Assembly: GCA_003552365.1 (NCBI GenBank) | Contig: PUKR01000215.1 | Coordinates: 1-22,688, forward strand | Origin: Syntrophomonadaceae bacterium | Lineage (GTDB): Bacteria; Bacillota; Dethiobacteria; DTU022 | Length of the DNA stretch: 22,688 nt | Reading direction: 5' to 3' | Shown here: positions 14,498 through 22,688 of the stretch, piece by piece | Layout: each line of letters starts with the position of its first letter | Position numbering within the stretch: the stretch's first letter is position 1 | Made by a program: the position numbers and the translations under genes | The notes under the pieces: generated by a model | The model's database searches: none | What the model was told of the DNA's origin: nothing | The model's input: only the letters and a program-made list of their open reading frames with translations

Positions 14498-16039
14498 ATG
14501 GATGAAAAGTTGAAGCACCTTGAAGAGAGACGCCGGCGGACAATTTCCGGCGGAGGGGAAGAAAAGGTAAAAAAGCAGCACGAGAAAGGCAAGTATACAG
14601 CCAGGGAAAGACTGGAAAAACTTTTGGATGAAGGCAGCTTTGTTGAGGTGGGTACCTTTGCCCAGACCGGATTAGAAGATGCCAGCGATCTTAATTTTCC
14701 AAATCCCGGAGAAGGCGTTGTTACCGGATATGGGACCGTGGATGGGCGCGGTATCTATGTTTATGCCCAGGATTTTACCGTGGCCGGGGGATCTCTCAGT
14801 GAAGTACACGCCTCTAAAATATGCCGGGTACTTGATTTGGCCGCACAAAATGGTACTCCGGTAATTGGCTTGAATGACTCGGGTGGAGCCCGGATCCAGG
14901 AAGGTGTTTTTGCTCTCGATGGTTATGGTAATATATTTTATCGAAATACCCAGTGTTCGGGTGTAATCCCCCAGATATCGGTAATTATGGGACCTTGTGC
15001 AGGAGGAGCTGTTTATTCCCCGGCTATTACCGACTTTATATTTATGGTGGATCAAACCAGCAACATGTTTATAACCGGGCCGCAGGTGATCAAAGCCGTT
15101 ACCGGTGAAAATGTTACCCCGGAAGAACTGGGAGGGGCCGGGACCCATAATGAAACCAGTGGGGTTGCACATTTCTTTGCTGAAAGTGAAGATGACTGTT
15201 TTGAACAGATTCGCAGGCTAATCAGCTTCCTGCCTTCAAATAATATAGATGATCCACCGCTTACAGAGTCACTGGAGCCGGAATTAAACCGGGATGAATT
15301 AGATAGTATTTTACCTGAAAACCCCAACCGTTCTTATGATGTGCGGGAGGTTATTAAAAGAATTGTGGATGGTAGTGATTTGATGGAAGTGCACCAGGGC
15401 TATGCCCCTAACGCCGTGGTTGGTTTTGCCAGGCTTGCCGGTCAGGCAGTCGGGGTTATCGCCAACCAGGCGCAATTTAAATCGGGCTGCCTGGACGTGA
15501 ATTCATCTGATAAGATAGCCCGCTTTGTTCGTTTTTGTGACAGTTTTAATATACCGCTGGTTACATTTGTCGATGTACCAGGCTATCTGCCCGGTGTTGA
15601 CCAGGAATGGGGCGGAGTAATCCGTCACGGGGCCAAGGTGTTATATGCTTACTCTGAAGCTACGGTGCCAAAAATGTCGGTGATTCTGCGCAAAGCTTAT
15701 GGCGGTGCTTACATCGCAATGAGTTCGCGTTCTCTCGGGGGAGATTTTTGCCTGGCCTGGCCATCGGCGGAAATTGCCGTTATGGGGCCGGAAGGTGCGG
15801 TTAACGTTGTAAATAAGAAAGACCTGGAAGAAGCTGAAGATAAAACTCAGAAGCGGCAGGAACTGGTGGAAGAATATCGTTTCCGCTATGCCAATCCTTA
15901 TATTGCCGCTGCAAGGGGCTGGATTGATGAAGTAGTATTTCCCAGTCATACCCGAGATTACCTTATCCGGGGCTTGGGAATGATTAACAATAAGCGGGAA
16001 GAACGCCTGCCGCGGAAGCATGGTAACATTCCGTTGTAA
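14498..16039 (+). CDS. mmdA: Methylmalonyl-CoA decarboxylase/propionyl-CoA carboxylase carboxyltransferase subunit
   Basis: Biotin-dependent carboxyltransferase (PccB/MmdA/12S transcarboxylase family), 513 residues, moving CO2 between methylmalonyl-CoA and carboxybiotin. N-terminal landmarks are KQHEKGKYTARERLEKLLDE and the CoA/oxyanion loops NDSGGARIQEG and GPCAGGAVYSPA; C-terminal ones are FVDVPGYLPG and KAYGGAYIAMSSRSLG. The ATG at 14498 is chosen because GGTGAT lies 4 nt upstream and family alignments start there; the frame opens 7 codons earlier at a TTG without a ribosome-binding site. It cannot act alone. No biotin carrier, biotin carboxylase or sodium-pump beta subunit is in the window, so it could belong to a decarboxylase, a transcarboxylase or an acyl-CoA carboxylase. 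It is the last gene of the cluster. Confidence 0.93.
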   Translation: MDEKLKHLEERRRRTISGGGEEKVKKQHEKGKYTARERLEKLLDEGSFVEVGTFAQTGLEDASDLNFPNPGEGVVTGYGTVDGRGIYVYAQDFTVAGGSLSEVHASKICRVLDLAAQNGTPVIGLNDSGGARIQEGVFALDGYGNIFYRNTQCSGVIPQISVIMGPCAGGAVYSPAITDFIFMVDQTSNMFITGPQVIKAVTGENVTPEELGGAGTHNETSGVAHFFAESEDDCFEQIRRLISFLPSNNIDDPPLTESLEPELNRDELDSILPENPNRSYDVREVIKRIVDGSDLMEVHQGYAPNAVVGFARLAGQAVGVIANQAQFKSGCLDVNSSDKIARFVRFCDSFNIPLVTFVDVPGYLPGVDQEWGGVIRHGAKVLYAYSEATVPKMSVILRKAYGGAYIAMSSRSLGGDFCLAWPSAEIAVMGPEGAVNVVNKKDLEEAEDKTQKRQELVEEYRFRYANPYIAAARGWIDEVVFPSHTRDYLIRGLGMINNKREERLPRKHGNIPL

Positions 16040-16058
16040 AAAAATAATAAAAAACCCC

Positions 16059-16086
16059 TTGACTTTTTATCCAGGTATGCTACACT
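16059..16086 (+). promoter_or_regulatory. Promoter of the arginine operon
   Basis: TTGACT (16059-16064) and TACACT (16081-16086) are 16 bp apart, placing transcription start near 16093, immediately before the T-box leader. Distance and sequence are as expected for a leader-controlled biosynthetic operon. Confidence 0.7.
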
Positions 16087-16092
16087 AAGGAA

Positions 16093-16369
16093 CAATTAAT
16101 TAAAGAATATATTCCTGTGATGGGGAGAGTAGCTGTTTTGTGGCGGTGAAAGCGAGCCGGAGTCGGTGCAAGTCCGGACCAAAAGCAAACAGTGAAGCGC
16201 ACCCCGGAGGTGGAAGCTGAAGCCGGCATAACCGGTGGGTAGGTTTTCCCGGTTTTATACCGTTATCAAGGCCGTTTTTCCTGAAAACGGTTTAAGCGGA
16301 TCGGCTACCAGCCGATCAATAAAGGTGGTACCGCGAGCCTCTCGTCCTTTAATGGATGAGGGGCTTTTT
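16093..16369 (+). promoter_or_regulatory. T-box riboswitch, arginine-specific
   Basis: Leader RNA that binds uncharged tRNA and prevents termination. Stem I is closed by GGGG (16122-16125) and CCCC (16202-16205), with the AGAGTAG strand (16126-16132) opposite the specifier loop; CTGTTT (16133-16138) pairs with AAACAG (16187-16192). The 3' loop reads T-GAAG-CGC-A, in the same register as the glyQS leader loop C-GAAA-GGC-A, making the specifier CGC (Arg, 16198-16200). The distal stem I carries the GAAAGCGA and CGGTGCAAG segments. Two perfect hairpins follow: CCGTTTT/AAAACGG (16272-16290) and GATCGGCT/AGCCGATC (16299-16317). The conserved T-box AAGGTGGTACCGCG is at 16322-16335; its TGGT would pair with an ACCA tRNA end. 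An arginine specifier upstream of argC fits the operon. Confidence 0.95.
16336..16369 (+). terminator. T-box intrinsic terminator
   Basis: AGCCTCTCGTCC (16336-16347) pairs with GGATGAGGGGCT (16354-16365), 12 bp with two G-U pairs and a 6-nt loop, followed by a run of five T (16365-16369). It is mutually exclusive with the T-box antiterminator. Confidence 0.9.
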
Positions 16370-16389
16370 ATATTGAGGGAGGAATTAAT

Positions 16390-17424
16390 ATGGCTGAAGT
16401 AGCTGTGCTGGGAGCAACCGGTTATACGGGAATTGAACTGGTCCGGTTATTAAACGCTCACCCTGATGCCGAAGCAGTTTTTCTGAGCTCGGATAGTAAT
16501 CCCGGTAAAAAAATCAGTGAGGTGCATCCACAGTTCAGTGGACAGGTTGACCTGGTTCTGGAACCGATGCAGGTGGAAAAAATACCGGGTAGTGTAGAAG
16601 TCGTTTTTTGTGCCCTGCCGCATGGCAGTTCTGCCGGAACTGTAGCCGAGTTGCTAAAGCAAGGGTTCAGGGTAATTGATTTGAGCGCTGATTTCAGGTT
16701 AAAAGAAGCGGACTTATACCGGGAGTGGTATAAACTTGAGCATCCGCAAGAACAACTGCTCAAAGAAGCGGTTTACGGAATCCCGGAACTTTATCGCAGC
16801 GAAATAGCAGGCGCAAGGCTGGTAGCCAACCCGGGTTGCTATCCAACCAGCACTATTTTAGCCCTGGCGCCATTGTTAAATATCAGTCCGGCCTATGCAG
16901 GAAATATAATCATTGATGCCAAGTCCGGTGTATCCGGGGCAGGCAGAGAGCCAAAACAGCCGTTCCATTTTCCGGAATGCAGCGAAAATTTTAAAGCTTA
17001 CCGGGTTGCTTCGCACCAGCATACCCCTGAAATTGAACAGGAGCTGAGCAGGTTGGCCGGTGAACCGGTCATGCTCACTTTTACTCCTCACCTGGTGCCG
17101 ATGATCCGTGGGATCTTGAGTACAATATATGCCGGGCCTATCCGTTCAAACCATGAAATCGAGCTTAACGCTATCTATAGCGATTTCTATGAAAATTCTC
17201 CGTTTATCAGGGTTTTAAAACCGCCGGCTTTGCCTGAAACCCGGCTTGTCCGCGGCAGCAATTACTGTGACCTGGCATTAAAAGTAGATCAAAGAACGGA
17301 CAGGTTGATTATTATTTCTGCCATAGACAACCTGGTTAAAGGGGCTGCAGGGCAGGCCCTGCAAAATATGAACATCATGTTCGGCTTGGAAGAAAGCTTA
17401 GGCCTTGAACATCTTCCTTGTTAA
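16390..17424 (+). CDS. argC: N-acetyl-gamma-glutamyl-phosphate reductase
   Basis: Third step of ornithine/arginine synthesis: NADPH-dependent reduction of N-acetylglutamyl phosphate to the semialdehyde. 344 residues, usual for the family. Rossmann loop GATGYTG (8-14), ALPHGSSAG substrate loop, catalytic Cys150 in NPGCYPTS, and a His in FTPHLVPMIRGI. The ATG is preceded by GGGAGG at about 7 nt, right after the T-box terminator. It is the first gene of the arginine operon; argJ follows after 69 bp. Expression should depend on tRNA-Arg charging. Confidence 0.97.
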   Translation: MAEVAVLGATGYTGIELVRLLNAHPDAEAVFLSSDSNPGKKISEVHPQFSGQVDLVLEPMQVEKIPGSVEVVFCALPHGSSAGTVAELLKQGFRVIDLSADFRLKEADLYREWYKLEHPQEQLLKEAVYGIPELYRSEIAGARLVANPGCYPTSTILALAPLLNISPAYAGNIIIDAKSGVSGAGREPKQPFHFPECSENFKAYRVASHQHTPEIEQELSRLAGEPVMLTFTPHLVPMIRGILSTIYAGPIRSNHEIELNAIYSDFYENSPFIRVLKPPALPETRLVRGSNYCDLALKVDQRTDRLIIISAIDNLVKGAAGQALQNMNIMFGLEESLGLEHLPC

Positions 17425-17493
17425 TGGGTCAAATATTTAATTCTGAGAAAGAGCGCTTAAGGTTTTAATATTTCGGGAGGGATTTGGATCACT

Positions 17494-18711
17494 ATGGAAA
17501 TTAAATGGAATCAATTAAAAGGCAGGAGCATAACCGCGGTGCCGGGCTTTGAAGCTGCAGGGGTTTCCTGCGGGATTAAAAACAGTAAAAAAGATATTGC
17601 AATAATCTACAGTAAGGAGAATAGCCGGGCTGCGGGAGTTTTTACCCTGAACCAGGTTCAGGCTGCCCCGGTCAACTTATGCAAAAAACATGTTAAAAAC
17701 CCTGTCCAGGCGGTAGTTGTCAACAGCGGCAATGCCAATGCCTGCACCGGGGAAAAGGGGATGCATGATGCTTTTAAAATGGCTGAATTAACTGCATCCG
17801 GTTTAAATTTAAATCCCGGCCAGGTTCTGGTTTGTTCGACCGGGGTTATTGGAGAGCCGCTGCCGATGGATAAAATTGAATCCGGGATTGAGAAGGCGGT
17901 TGCTGTTCTGGGTGAAGGGGAAAATGCGGATACAGATGCTGCCGAAGCAATTTTAACTACGGATACTAAGATTAAACCTTCGGCATACAGCTGCAGTTTG
18001 CCTGATGGCAACCTCTACCTGGCGGGGATAGCCAAGGGTTCGGGAATGATCTGTCCCGATATGGCCACGATGCTGGCTTTCTTAACTACCAACGCCAGCA
18101 TCGAACAATCCCTGCTCCAGGAACTTTTTAGTGAAGCTGCCAACAAAACCTTTAACGCGATTACGGTAGACGGAGAAACTTCGACTAATGATACCGCCCT
18201 GATCCTGGCCAACGGCGCAAAGGAAGGGCCTGAAATAAAGCAGGGCAATGCAGCCTGCGAGCAGTTTGAGAAGATGCTGGAACAGGTATGCCGGGAATTG
18301 GCTTTTCAAATTGTTGAAGACGGTGAGGGAATTACCAAGGTGATTAACTTGACTATTAAAGGAGCGGAGGATGAAGAGGGGGGCAGGATTATGGCCCGCA
18401 GCGTGCTTAATTCACCCCTGGTTAAAACTGCCTTTTACGGTGAAGATGCTAACTGGGGCCGTATTCTGGCTGCCCTCGGTTATTCCGGGATTAAATTTAA
18501 CCCCGGTAAAGTTGATATTTTTATTGGACCCTGCCAGCTGGCAGCAGATGGTGGGGCGGTGCCTTTTAGCGAAGAAGAGATGAAAAAAATTCTGCAGGAG
18601 CGAGATATCCAGGTAAAAGTTGATCTTAAACAGGGGCCGGTGGAAGTGAAAGCCTGGGGGACTGATATGAGCCACGAATATGTAAGCATTAACAGCGATT
18701 ATCGCTCTTAA
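17494..18711 (+). CDS. argJ: Bifunctional glutamate N-acetyltransferase/ornithine acetyltransferase
   Basis: Transfers the acetyl group of N-acetylornithine to glutamate (recycling pathway) and, in bifunctional members, also uses acetyl-CoA. 405 residues. The self-cleavage site is present in PDMATMLAFLTTN: cleavage before Thr192 would make alpha and beta chains, with Thr192 as nucleophile. VVNSGNANACTG, CSTGVIGEPLP and DGETSTNDT motifs are intact. Whether it is mono- or bifunctional is not certain from sequence; absence of a nearby argA or argE fits the recycling type. The ATG lies about 12 nt after GGGAGGG. argB starts 21 bp after its stop. Confidence 0.96.
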   Translation: MEIKWNQLKGRSITAVPGFEAAGVSCGIKNSKKDIAIIYSKENSRAAGVFTLNQVQAAPVNLCKKHVKNPVQAVVVNSGNANACTGEKGMHDAFKMAELTASGLNLNPGQVLVCSTGVIGEPLPMDKIESGIEKAVAVLGEGENADTDAAEAILTTDTKIKPSAYSCSLPDGNLYLAGIAKGSGMICPDMATMLAFLTTNASIEQSLLQELFSEAANKTFNAITVDGETSTNDTALILANGAKEGPEIKQGNAACEQFEKMLEQVCRELAFQIVEDGEGITKVINLTIKGAEDEEGGRIMARSVLNSPLVKTAFYGEDANWGRILAALGYSGIKFNPGKVDIFIGPCQLAADGGAVPFSEEEMKKILQERDIQVKVDLKQGPVEVKAWGTDMSHEYVSINSDYRS

Positions 18712-18732
18712 GAAAAAAAGCAGGTGAGCTTG

Positions 18733-19629
18733 ATGAATCAAGAAGCACTAAATAATATTCCGAAAGCGGAAGTGTTAGTAGAAGCGCTGCCTTATATGCG
18801 CGCTTTTGCAGGAAAGTATTTTGTTGTCAAGTATGGCGGCCAGGCAATGGTCAGCCAGGAATTGATGGAGTCGGTAATAGTGGACCTGGTTTTACTTAAG
18901 TATATTGGAGTTAAACCGGTTTTGGTCCATGGAGGCGGTAAAGAAGTTTCCGCTGTGATGGAAAAAATGGGCAAAGAGCCGAAATTTGTTAACGGTTTGC
19001 GGGTTACCGATGATGAGACCATGGAAATTGTTGAAATGGTGCTAAATGGTAAGATTAACCAAAAGATAGTCAGCCTGTTCAACCAGCAGGGAGGACGGGC
19101 GGTTGGTTTCAGCGGCAGGGATGCAGAAATTCTCCAGGCCCGCAGGGTTGGCAGCCAACCTGCCGGGGATGTATCGGGTGAGAGTGTTGACCTGGGCAGG
19201 GTGGGAGAAATTATTCAAATTAATCCTGATTTACTCCAGGCAGTCAGTGACAGTGGCTATATCCCGGTCCTATCCTCAATTGGCTCAGGATTGAACGGGG
19301 AAAGCTTGAATATTAATGCCGACCACGTTGCCGGAGAACTGGCGGTTGCTCTCAAAGCGGAGAAGCTGATTGTACTGAGCGATGTAGATGGTGTATACAA
19401 GGAAGAAGAAGGAAAACAGGAATTCATTTCTTCGATAGCCAAGGAAGAGATCAGGGCAATGATTATGAGTGGAGCCATCTCGGGAGGGATGATCCCTAAG
19501 GTGGAATCCTGCCTGTTAGCTTTGGACGGTGGGGTGCGACGGACTCACATAATTGACGGCAGAGTTCCTCATTCGCTGATTTTAGAAATCTTTACCGACT
19601 CGGGAATTGGCACTATGGTTAAGCAATAA
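18733..19629 (+). CDS. argB: Acetylglutamate kinase
   Basis: Phosphorylates N-acetylglutamate with ATP, the committed step of the pathway. 298 residues from the ATG at 18733, which is 5 nt after AGGTGA; an in-frame GTG at 18724 overlaps that ribosome-binding site and is rejected. Motifs: VKYGG with Lys33, VHGGGKEVSAVM, NADHVAGELAVAL, LSDVDGVY, and GGMIPKVESCLLAL. The extra N-terminal helix before the kinase core (ALNNIPKAEVLVEALPYMRAF) and the C-terminal DSGIGTMV are features of arginine-inhibited hexameric enzymes, so feedback control by arginine is likely, on top of the T-box. Confidence 0.96.
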   Translation: MNQEALNNIPKAEVLVEALPYMRAFAGKYFVVKYGGQAMVSQELMESVIVDLVLLKYIGVKPVLVHGGGKEVSAVMEKMGKEPKFVNGLRVTDDETMEIVEMVLNGKINQKIVSLFNQQGGRAVGFSGRDAEILQARRVGSQPAGDVSGESVDLGRVGEIIQINPDLLQAVSDSGYIPVLSSIGSGLNGESLNINADHVAGELAVALKAEKLIVLSDVDGVYKEEEGKQEFISSIAKEEIRAMIMSGAISGGMIPKVESCLLALDGGVRRTHIIDGRVPHSLILEIFTDSGIGTMVKQ

Positions 19630-19726
19630 CAGCATCTTAGCCAGGTTTGTTGTTGATAAACGGTTCTAAACTAAGGTAAAAGGTTAGCAGTTAACCGCAA
19701 CTTACTTGAAGGGAGGTTTTAAAGCG

Positions 19727-20917
19727 ATGGATCATATTGAATCACTTGAAAGCAATTATATTATTAATACTTACGGCCGAAAGCCCGGATATACACCAGC
19801 ACTGGTAAAAGGCCAGGGTTCTTATGTTTGGGACAGCAGCGGGAAGAAATACCTTGACTTACTGGGGGGACTGGCGGTGAACATAGTTGGACACTGCCAC
19901 CCGAAGGTAACCGCTGCCATTAAAACACAGGCCGAAATGCTGATGCATACATCAAACCTGTATTACAGTCAACCTCAGGGGGAACTGGCTGCAATGCTGG
20001 TTGAAAGTGCGATGCCCGGCGGTAAAGTGTTTTTTGCCAACAGCGGGGCAGAAGCTAACGAAGCGGCGATTAAACTGGCAAGAAAGAGAAACAGTGAGCG
20101 TTATAAAATAATTTCGGCAAAAAATTCTTTTCATGGCCGTACTCTTGCCTCACTGGCGGCAACCGGTCAACCAAAGCATCAGCAGGGTTTTGAACCTCTG
20201 CCTGAAGGGTTTGCCTCTGCAGAGTTCAACAATCTAAATTCATTTGCCGGCCTTGTTGATCAGCAAACAGCGGCCATTATGATTGAACCGGTTCAGGGTG
20301 AAGGCGGAGTACACGTTGCTGAAGAAAATTTTATTAAGGGATTACGAGAGCTTTGTAACGAAGCAGATCTCCTGCTTATCTTTGATGAAGTGCAGTGCGG
20401 CATGGGCAGGACCGGAAAAATGTGGGCGTTTGAAAACTACGGGGTTACCCCCGACCTTTTAACCGTTGCCAAAGGATTGGGTGGAGGCTTGCCTGTTGGT
20501 GCAATGGTGGCAGCTGAACCGTATGTTGAGGTGCTGCAGCCCGGCAGTCATGCTACAACTTTTGGGGGCAACCAGGTGGTATGCAGTGCAGCCCAGGCGG
20601 TCCTTAAAATTTTGCGGGAAGAAGACTTTTTAGCACAAGTTCGTCAAAAGGGTTATATGATCAGGACTGCCATGGAAGAAATCGCAAAGCAATACCCGCA
20701 GCTGGTTAAAGAATTTAGGGGCATCGGGCTTATTTGCGCCCTCGAATTAAACCGGCCGGTTGCAAAAGAAATCCTGTCCAGGTGTACGGAGGAAGGGGTG
20801 CTGATTAATGCAATCGGCGAAAATATCCTGCGTCTATTGCCTCCATTAACGATTGTAGACGAGGAACTCAAGGAAGGGTTCAGGATAATCGACCGGGTTT
20901 TAAAAGAATTTATGTAG
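19727..20917 (+). CDS. argD: Acetylornithine aminotransferase
   Basis: PLP-dependent class III aminotransferase converting N-acetylglutamate semialdehyde to N-acetylornithine. 396 residues from the ATG at 19727, chosen because GGGAGG lies upstream of it; the frame opens seven codons earlier at a TTG that precedes this ribosome-binding site. PLP residues: SGAEANEAA (106-114), FHGRTL, Asp220 in IFDEVQCGMGRTG, and Schiff-base Lys249 in VAKGLGGGLPVGAM. It may also act as succinyldiaminopimelate aminotransferase in lysine synthesis, as is known for E. coli ArgD. argB is 97 bp upstream and argG 28 bp downstream. Confidence 0.96.
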   Translation: MDHIESLESNYIINTYGRKPGYTPALVKGQGSYVWDSSGKKYLDLLGGLAVNIVGHCHPKVTAAIKTQAEMLMHTSNLYYSQPQGELAAMLVESAMPGGKVFFANSGAEANEAAIKLARKRNSERYKIISAKNSFHGRTLASLAATGQPKHQQGFEPLPEGFASAEFNNLNSFAGLVDQQTAAIMIEPVQGEGGVHVAEENFIKGLRELCNEADLLLIFDEVQCGMGRTGKMWAFENYGVTPDLLTVAKGLGGGLPVGAMVAAEPYVEVLQPGSHATTFGGNQVVCSAAQAVLKILREEDFLAQVRQKGYMIRTAMEEIAKQYPQLVKEFRGIGLICALELNRPVAKEILSRCTEEGVLINAIGENILRLLPPLTIVDEELKEGFRIIDRVLKEFM

Positions 20918-20945
20918 CATAATTTTATAATGGAAGGTGATTATA

Positions 20946-22181
20946 ATGGGTAAAGAAAAGGTAGTCCTGGCTTATTCAGGCGGCCTTGATACTTCGGTGA
21001 TAGTTAAGTGGCTTAAAGAAGAATATAATTATGACATTGTGGCGGTAACAGCCGACGTGGGCCAGGGAGAAGGAGAACTGGAAGGTTTGGAAGAAAAGGC
21101 AATCAAAAGCGGTGCTTCCGAAGTATTTGTCGAAGACATCCGTGAAGAACTGGTTACAGATTACATCTATCCCATGGTGCAATCGGGAGCAGTTTATGAA
21201 GGTAAATATCTGCTCGGAACAGCAATTGCCCGGCCGGTAATCGGAAAAAAACTGGTTGAAATTGCCGAAAAAGTGGGAGCAAAAGCGATAGCGCACGGGG
21301 CTACCGGTAAGGGCAATGACCAGGTGCGATTTGAATTTGCGGTAAAAGCCCTAAATCCTTACTTAAAAATTATTGCACCCTGGAGGGAATGGGGTCTTCA
21401 GTCAAGAAGTGATTGCATAAATTATGCCAGCGCCCATGACATCCCGATTCCGGTTACCGCTGAAAAGCCGTACAGCATTGATCGCAATCTCTGGCATATC
21501 AGTTTTGAAGGTGGTATTTTGGAAGATCCCGACCGTTTGCCTGATAAAGACATGTTCAGGCTCACCTGTGATCCCATGGAGGCTCCGGATGAACCTGAAG
21601 AAGTGACAATTAGTTTTGAAAAAGGAATACCTTATGCCGTTAATGGCAAAAAACTAAAGCCTGTAGAATTAATTGAAGAGCTTAACCAGATAGCCGGCAG
21701 GCATGGGGTGGGCCGGGTTGACATGGTTGAAAACCGCCTGCTCGGCATGAAGTCGCGCGGTATTTATGAAACCCCGGGTGGGACCCTGCTGACTTTTGCC
21801 CACCGGGAACTGGAACAATATACGCTGGACCGGGAAACATACCATTATAAAGAGACAATAGCTTTAAAATATGCAGAAATGATTTATTACGGACTATGGT
21901 TTACTCCCCTAAGGGAGGCTTTGGCCGGTTTTGTGAACTCCACCCAGGAAGCGGTGACCGGTTCGATCAGCCTGAGGCTGTTTAAAGGTAACATGGTGGT
22001 AGCCGGCAGGGATTCGGAGCATACCCTCTATAACCCTGATATGGTTACTTTTGAAGCGGATGATTTATTTGACCAGAAGGATGCACAGGGTTTTATCAAC
22101 CTTTACGGGTTGCCCCTGACCATAAAAGGGATTATGGATCGGCAGAGAAAAAAACAGTTGCAGGAGGTGGCTAAAAGCTGA
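20946..22181 (+). CDS. argG: Argininosuccinate synthase
   Basis: ATP-dependent condensation of citrulline with aspartate. 411 residues from the ATG at 20946, which is 4 nt after AAGGTGAT; an in-frame GTG at 20937 lies inside that ribosome-binding site and is rejected. The PP-loop is AYSGGLDTS (9-17). [31 protein letters not shown] and the [18 protein letters not shown] segment are all canonical. It directly follows argD without argF between. The argH ribosome-binding site (AGGAGGT) is embedded in its last codons and the two genes overlap or abut. Confidence 0.97.
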   Translation: MGKEKVVLAYSGGLDTSVIVKWLKEEYNYDIVAVTADVGQGEGELEGLEEKAIKSGASEVFVEDIREELVTDYIYPMVQSGAVYEGKYLLGTAIARPVIGKKLVEIAEKVGAKAIAHGATGKGNDQVRFEFAVKALNPYLKIIAPWREWGLQSRSDCINYASAHDIPIPVTAEKPYSIDRNLWHISFEGGILEDPDRLPDKDMFRLTCDPMEAPDEPEEVTISFEKGIPYAVNGKKLKPVELIEELNQIAGRHGVGRVDMVENRLLGMKSRGIYETPGGTLLTFAHRELEQYTLDRETYHYKETIALKYAEMIYYGLWFTPLREALAGFVNSTQEAVTGSISLRLFKGNMVVAGRDSEHTLYNPDMVTFEADDLFDQKDAQGFINLYGLPLTIKGIMDRQRKKQLQEVAKS

Positions 22182-22688
22182 AAAAGATGTGGCAGGGGCG
22201 TTTTTCCAAGGACACTGAAAAAAAACTCCTTCACTTTACCGCATCGCTGCCTTTTGATAGGCGCCTGGCAATGTGTGATATCAAGGGCAGTTTAGCTCAT
22301 GTGGAAATGCTGGCTGCGCAGGGTATTATTTCCCGGGAGGATGCTGATTTAATTGCCAGGGGGCTTGTAGAGATCAGGGAGGAAATAAAAAATGATCAGT
22401 TTCCTTTCGATCTTGATTTTGAAGATATTCACATGAATATTGAAAAAAGGCTCACTGAAAAAATTGGACCTGCCGGAGGCAAGCTGCATACCGGGCGCAG
22501 CCGCAATGACCAGGTAGCTTTAGATATGCACCTCTACATGAAAGAAGAAATTTCTGTAATTAACCATCACCTTAAGCTGCTCCAGGAAACTATTGTTAAC
22601 CTGGCCGAGAAATATGAAGGGGTGCTGATTCCGGGTTATACCCATCTCCAGAGGGCTCAACCGGTTTTATTATCGCACCACCTGCTGG
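22178..22688 (+). CDS. argH: Argininosuccinate lyase (partial, 5' part)
   Basis: Splits argininosuccinate into arginine and fumarate, the last step of arginine synthesis. About 170 codons are present before the window ends (full family length about 460). Recognisable stretches: [10 protein letters not shown] at the start, [10 protein letters not shown], the [17 protein letters not shown] signature, and [19 protein letters not shown]. The start is uncertain: AGGAGGTGG (22162-22170) is 7 nt before a CTG at 22178-22180 that overlaps the argG stop as CTGA, while the first ATG (22187) is 18-19 nt from it. I read CTG as the likelier start; the ATG would shorten the protein by only three residues. 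Confidence 0.95.
   Translation, partial: MKKMWQGRFSKDTEKKLLHFTASLPFDRRLAMCDIKGSLAHVEMLAAQGIISREDADLIARGLVEIREEIKNDQFPFDLDFEDIHMNIEKRLTEKIGPAGGKLHTGRSRNDQVALDMHLYMKEEISVINHHLKLLQETIVNLAEKYEGVLIPGYTHLQRAQPVLLSHHLL

Noticed and set aside
14672..15172. 166-codon minus-strand ORF
   Set aside because: Antisense shadow of the carboxyltransferase gene, which is conserved along its whole length.
16093..16335. Possible cobalamin riboswitch, considered because of the B12-dependent mutase nearby
   Set aside because: No GCCACTG B12-box; the T-box sequence, specifier loop and terminator explain the leader, and argC follows.
19678..19696. Small hairpin (GGTTA/TAACC) before argD
   Set aside because: Only a 5-bp stem without a T-run; not convincing as terminator or attenuator.
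1..22688. CRISPR arrays, insertion sequences, integrases or phage genes
   Set aside because: No regularly spaced repeats, transposase motifs or terminal inverted repeats were seen in the window.

Overview
The window reads as chromosomal DNA of an anaerobic, clostridia-type Firmicute. The evidence is strong AGGAGG/GGTGAT ribosome-binding sites, several TTG starts, sigA-type promoters, a T-box leader, a tRNA gene with encoded CCA, and the gene families present. A complete methylmalonyl-CoA segment with succinyl-CoA ligase, a split B12-dependent mutase, an epimerase and a biotin-dependent carboxyltransferase suggests propionate oxidation, as in syntrophs such as Pelotomaculum, or propionate formation. 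The exported solute-binding protein at the left edge is extremely acidic (by hand count about 145 D/E against about 25 K/R in 552 residues), which hints at a saline or alkaline habitat. Genus-level assignment is not supported.

Layout. 1-1658 (-): peptide/nickel-type ABC substrate-binding lipoprotein, running off the left edge. 1659-2148: AT-rich gene-free region. 2149-2550 (+): hotdog acyl-CoA thioesterase. 2752-2937 (+): small unknown protein. 2951-4006 (-): membrane-anchored M23 peptidase. 4266-5525 (+): two-gene unit, a zinc-ribbon membrane protein and a possible PD-(D/E)XK-fold protein. 5683-6141 (-): universal stress protein. 6260-6673 (-): truncated MFS transporter. 6699-6785 (-): tRNA-Leu(UAG). 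6870-7793 (-): response regulator with a degenerate GGDEF-like domain.

8007-16039 (+) is a propionate/methylmalonyl-CoA cluster. It starts with a sigma-54-activator-like regulator whose GAFTGA loop and Walker B aspartate are lost, followed by sucC, sucD, the mutase large and B12-binding subunits, methylmalonyl-CoA epimerase and the carboxyltransferase/decarboxylase alpha subunit. Together the enzymes interconvert propionyl-CoA, methylmalonyl-CoA, succinyl-CoA and succinate with substrate-level phosphorylation. The biotin carrier, the decarboxylase membrane subunits and the mutase chaperone MeaB are not in the window.

16059-22688 (+) is an arginine operon led by a T-box riboswitch whose specifier reads CGC (Arg): argC, argJ, argB, argD, argG and the start of argH. 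argF is absent from this run. Uncharged tRNA-Arg is expected to turn the operon on.

The most unusual features are the two neighbouring, divergently transcribed regulators at 6870-9689, each of which has lost the signature residues of its output domain, and the uncharacterised zinc-ribbon/nuclease-like gene pair at 4266-5525. No CRISPR array, insertion sequence or complete mobile element was seen.
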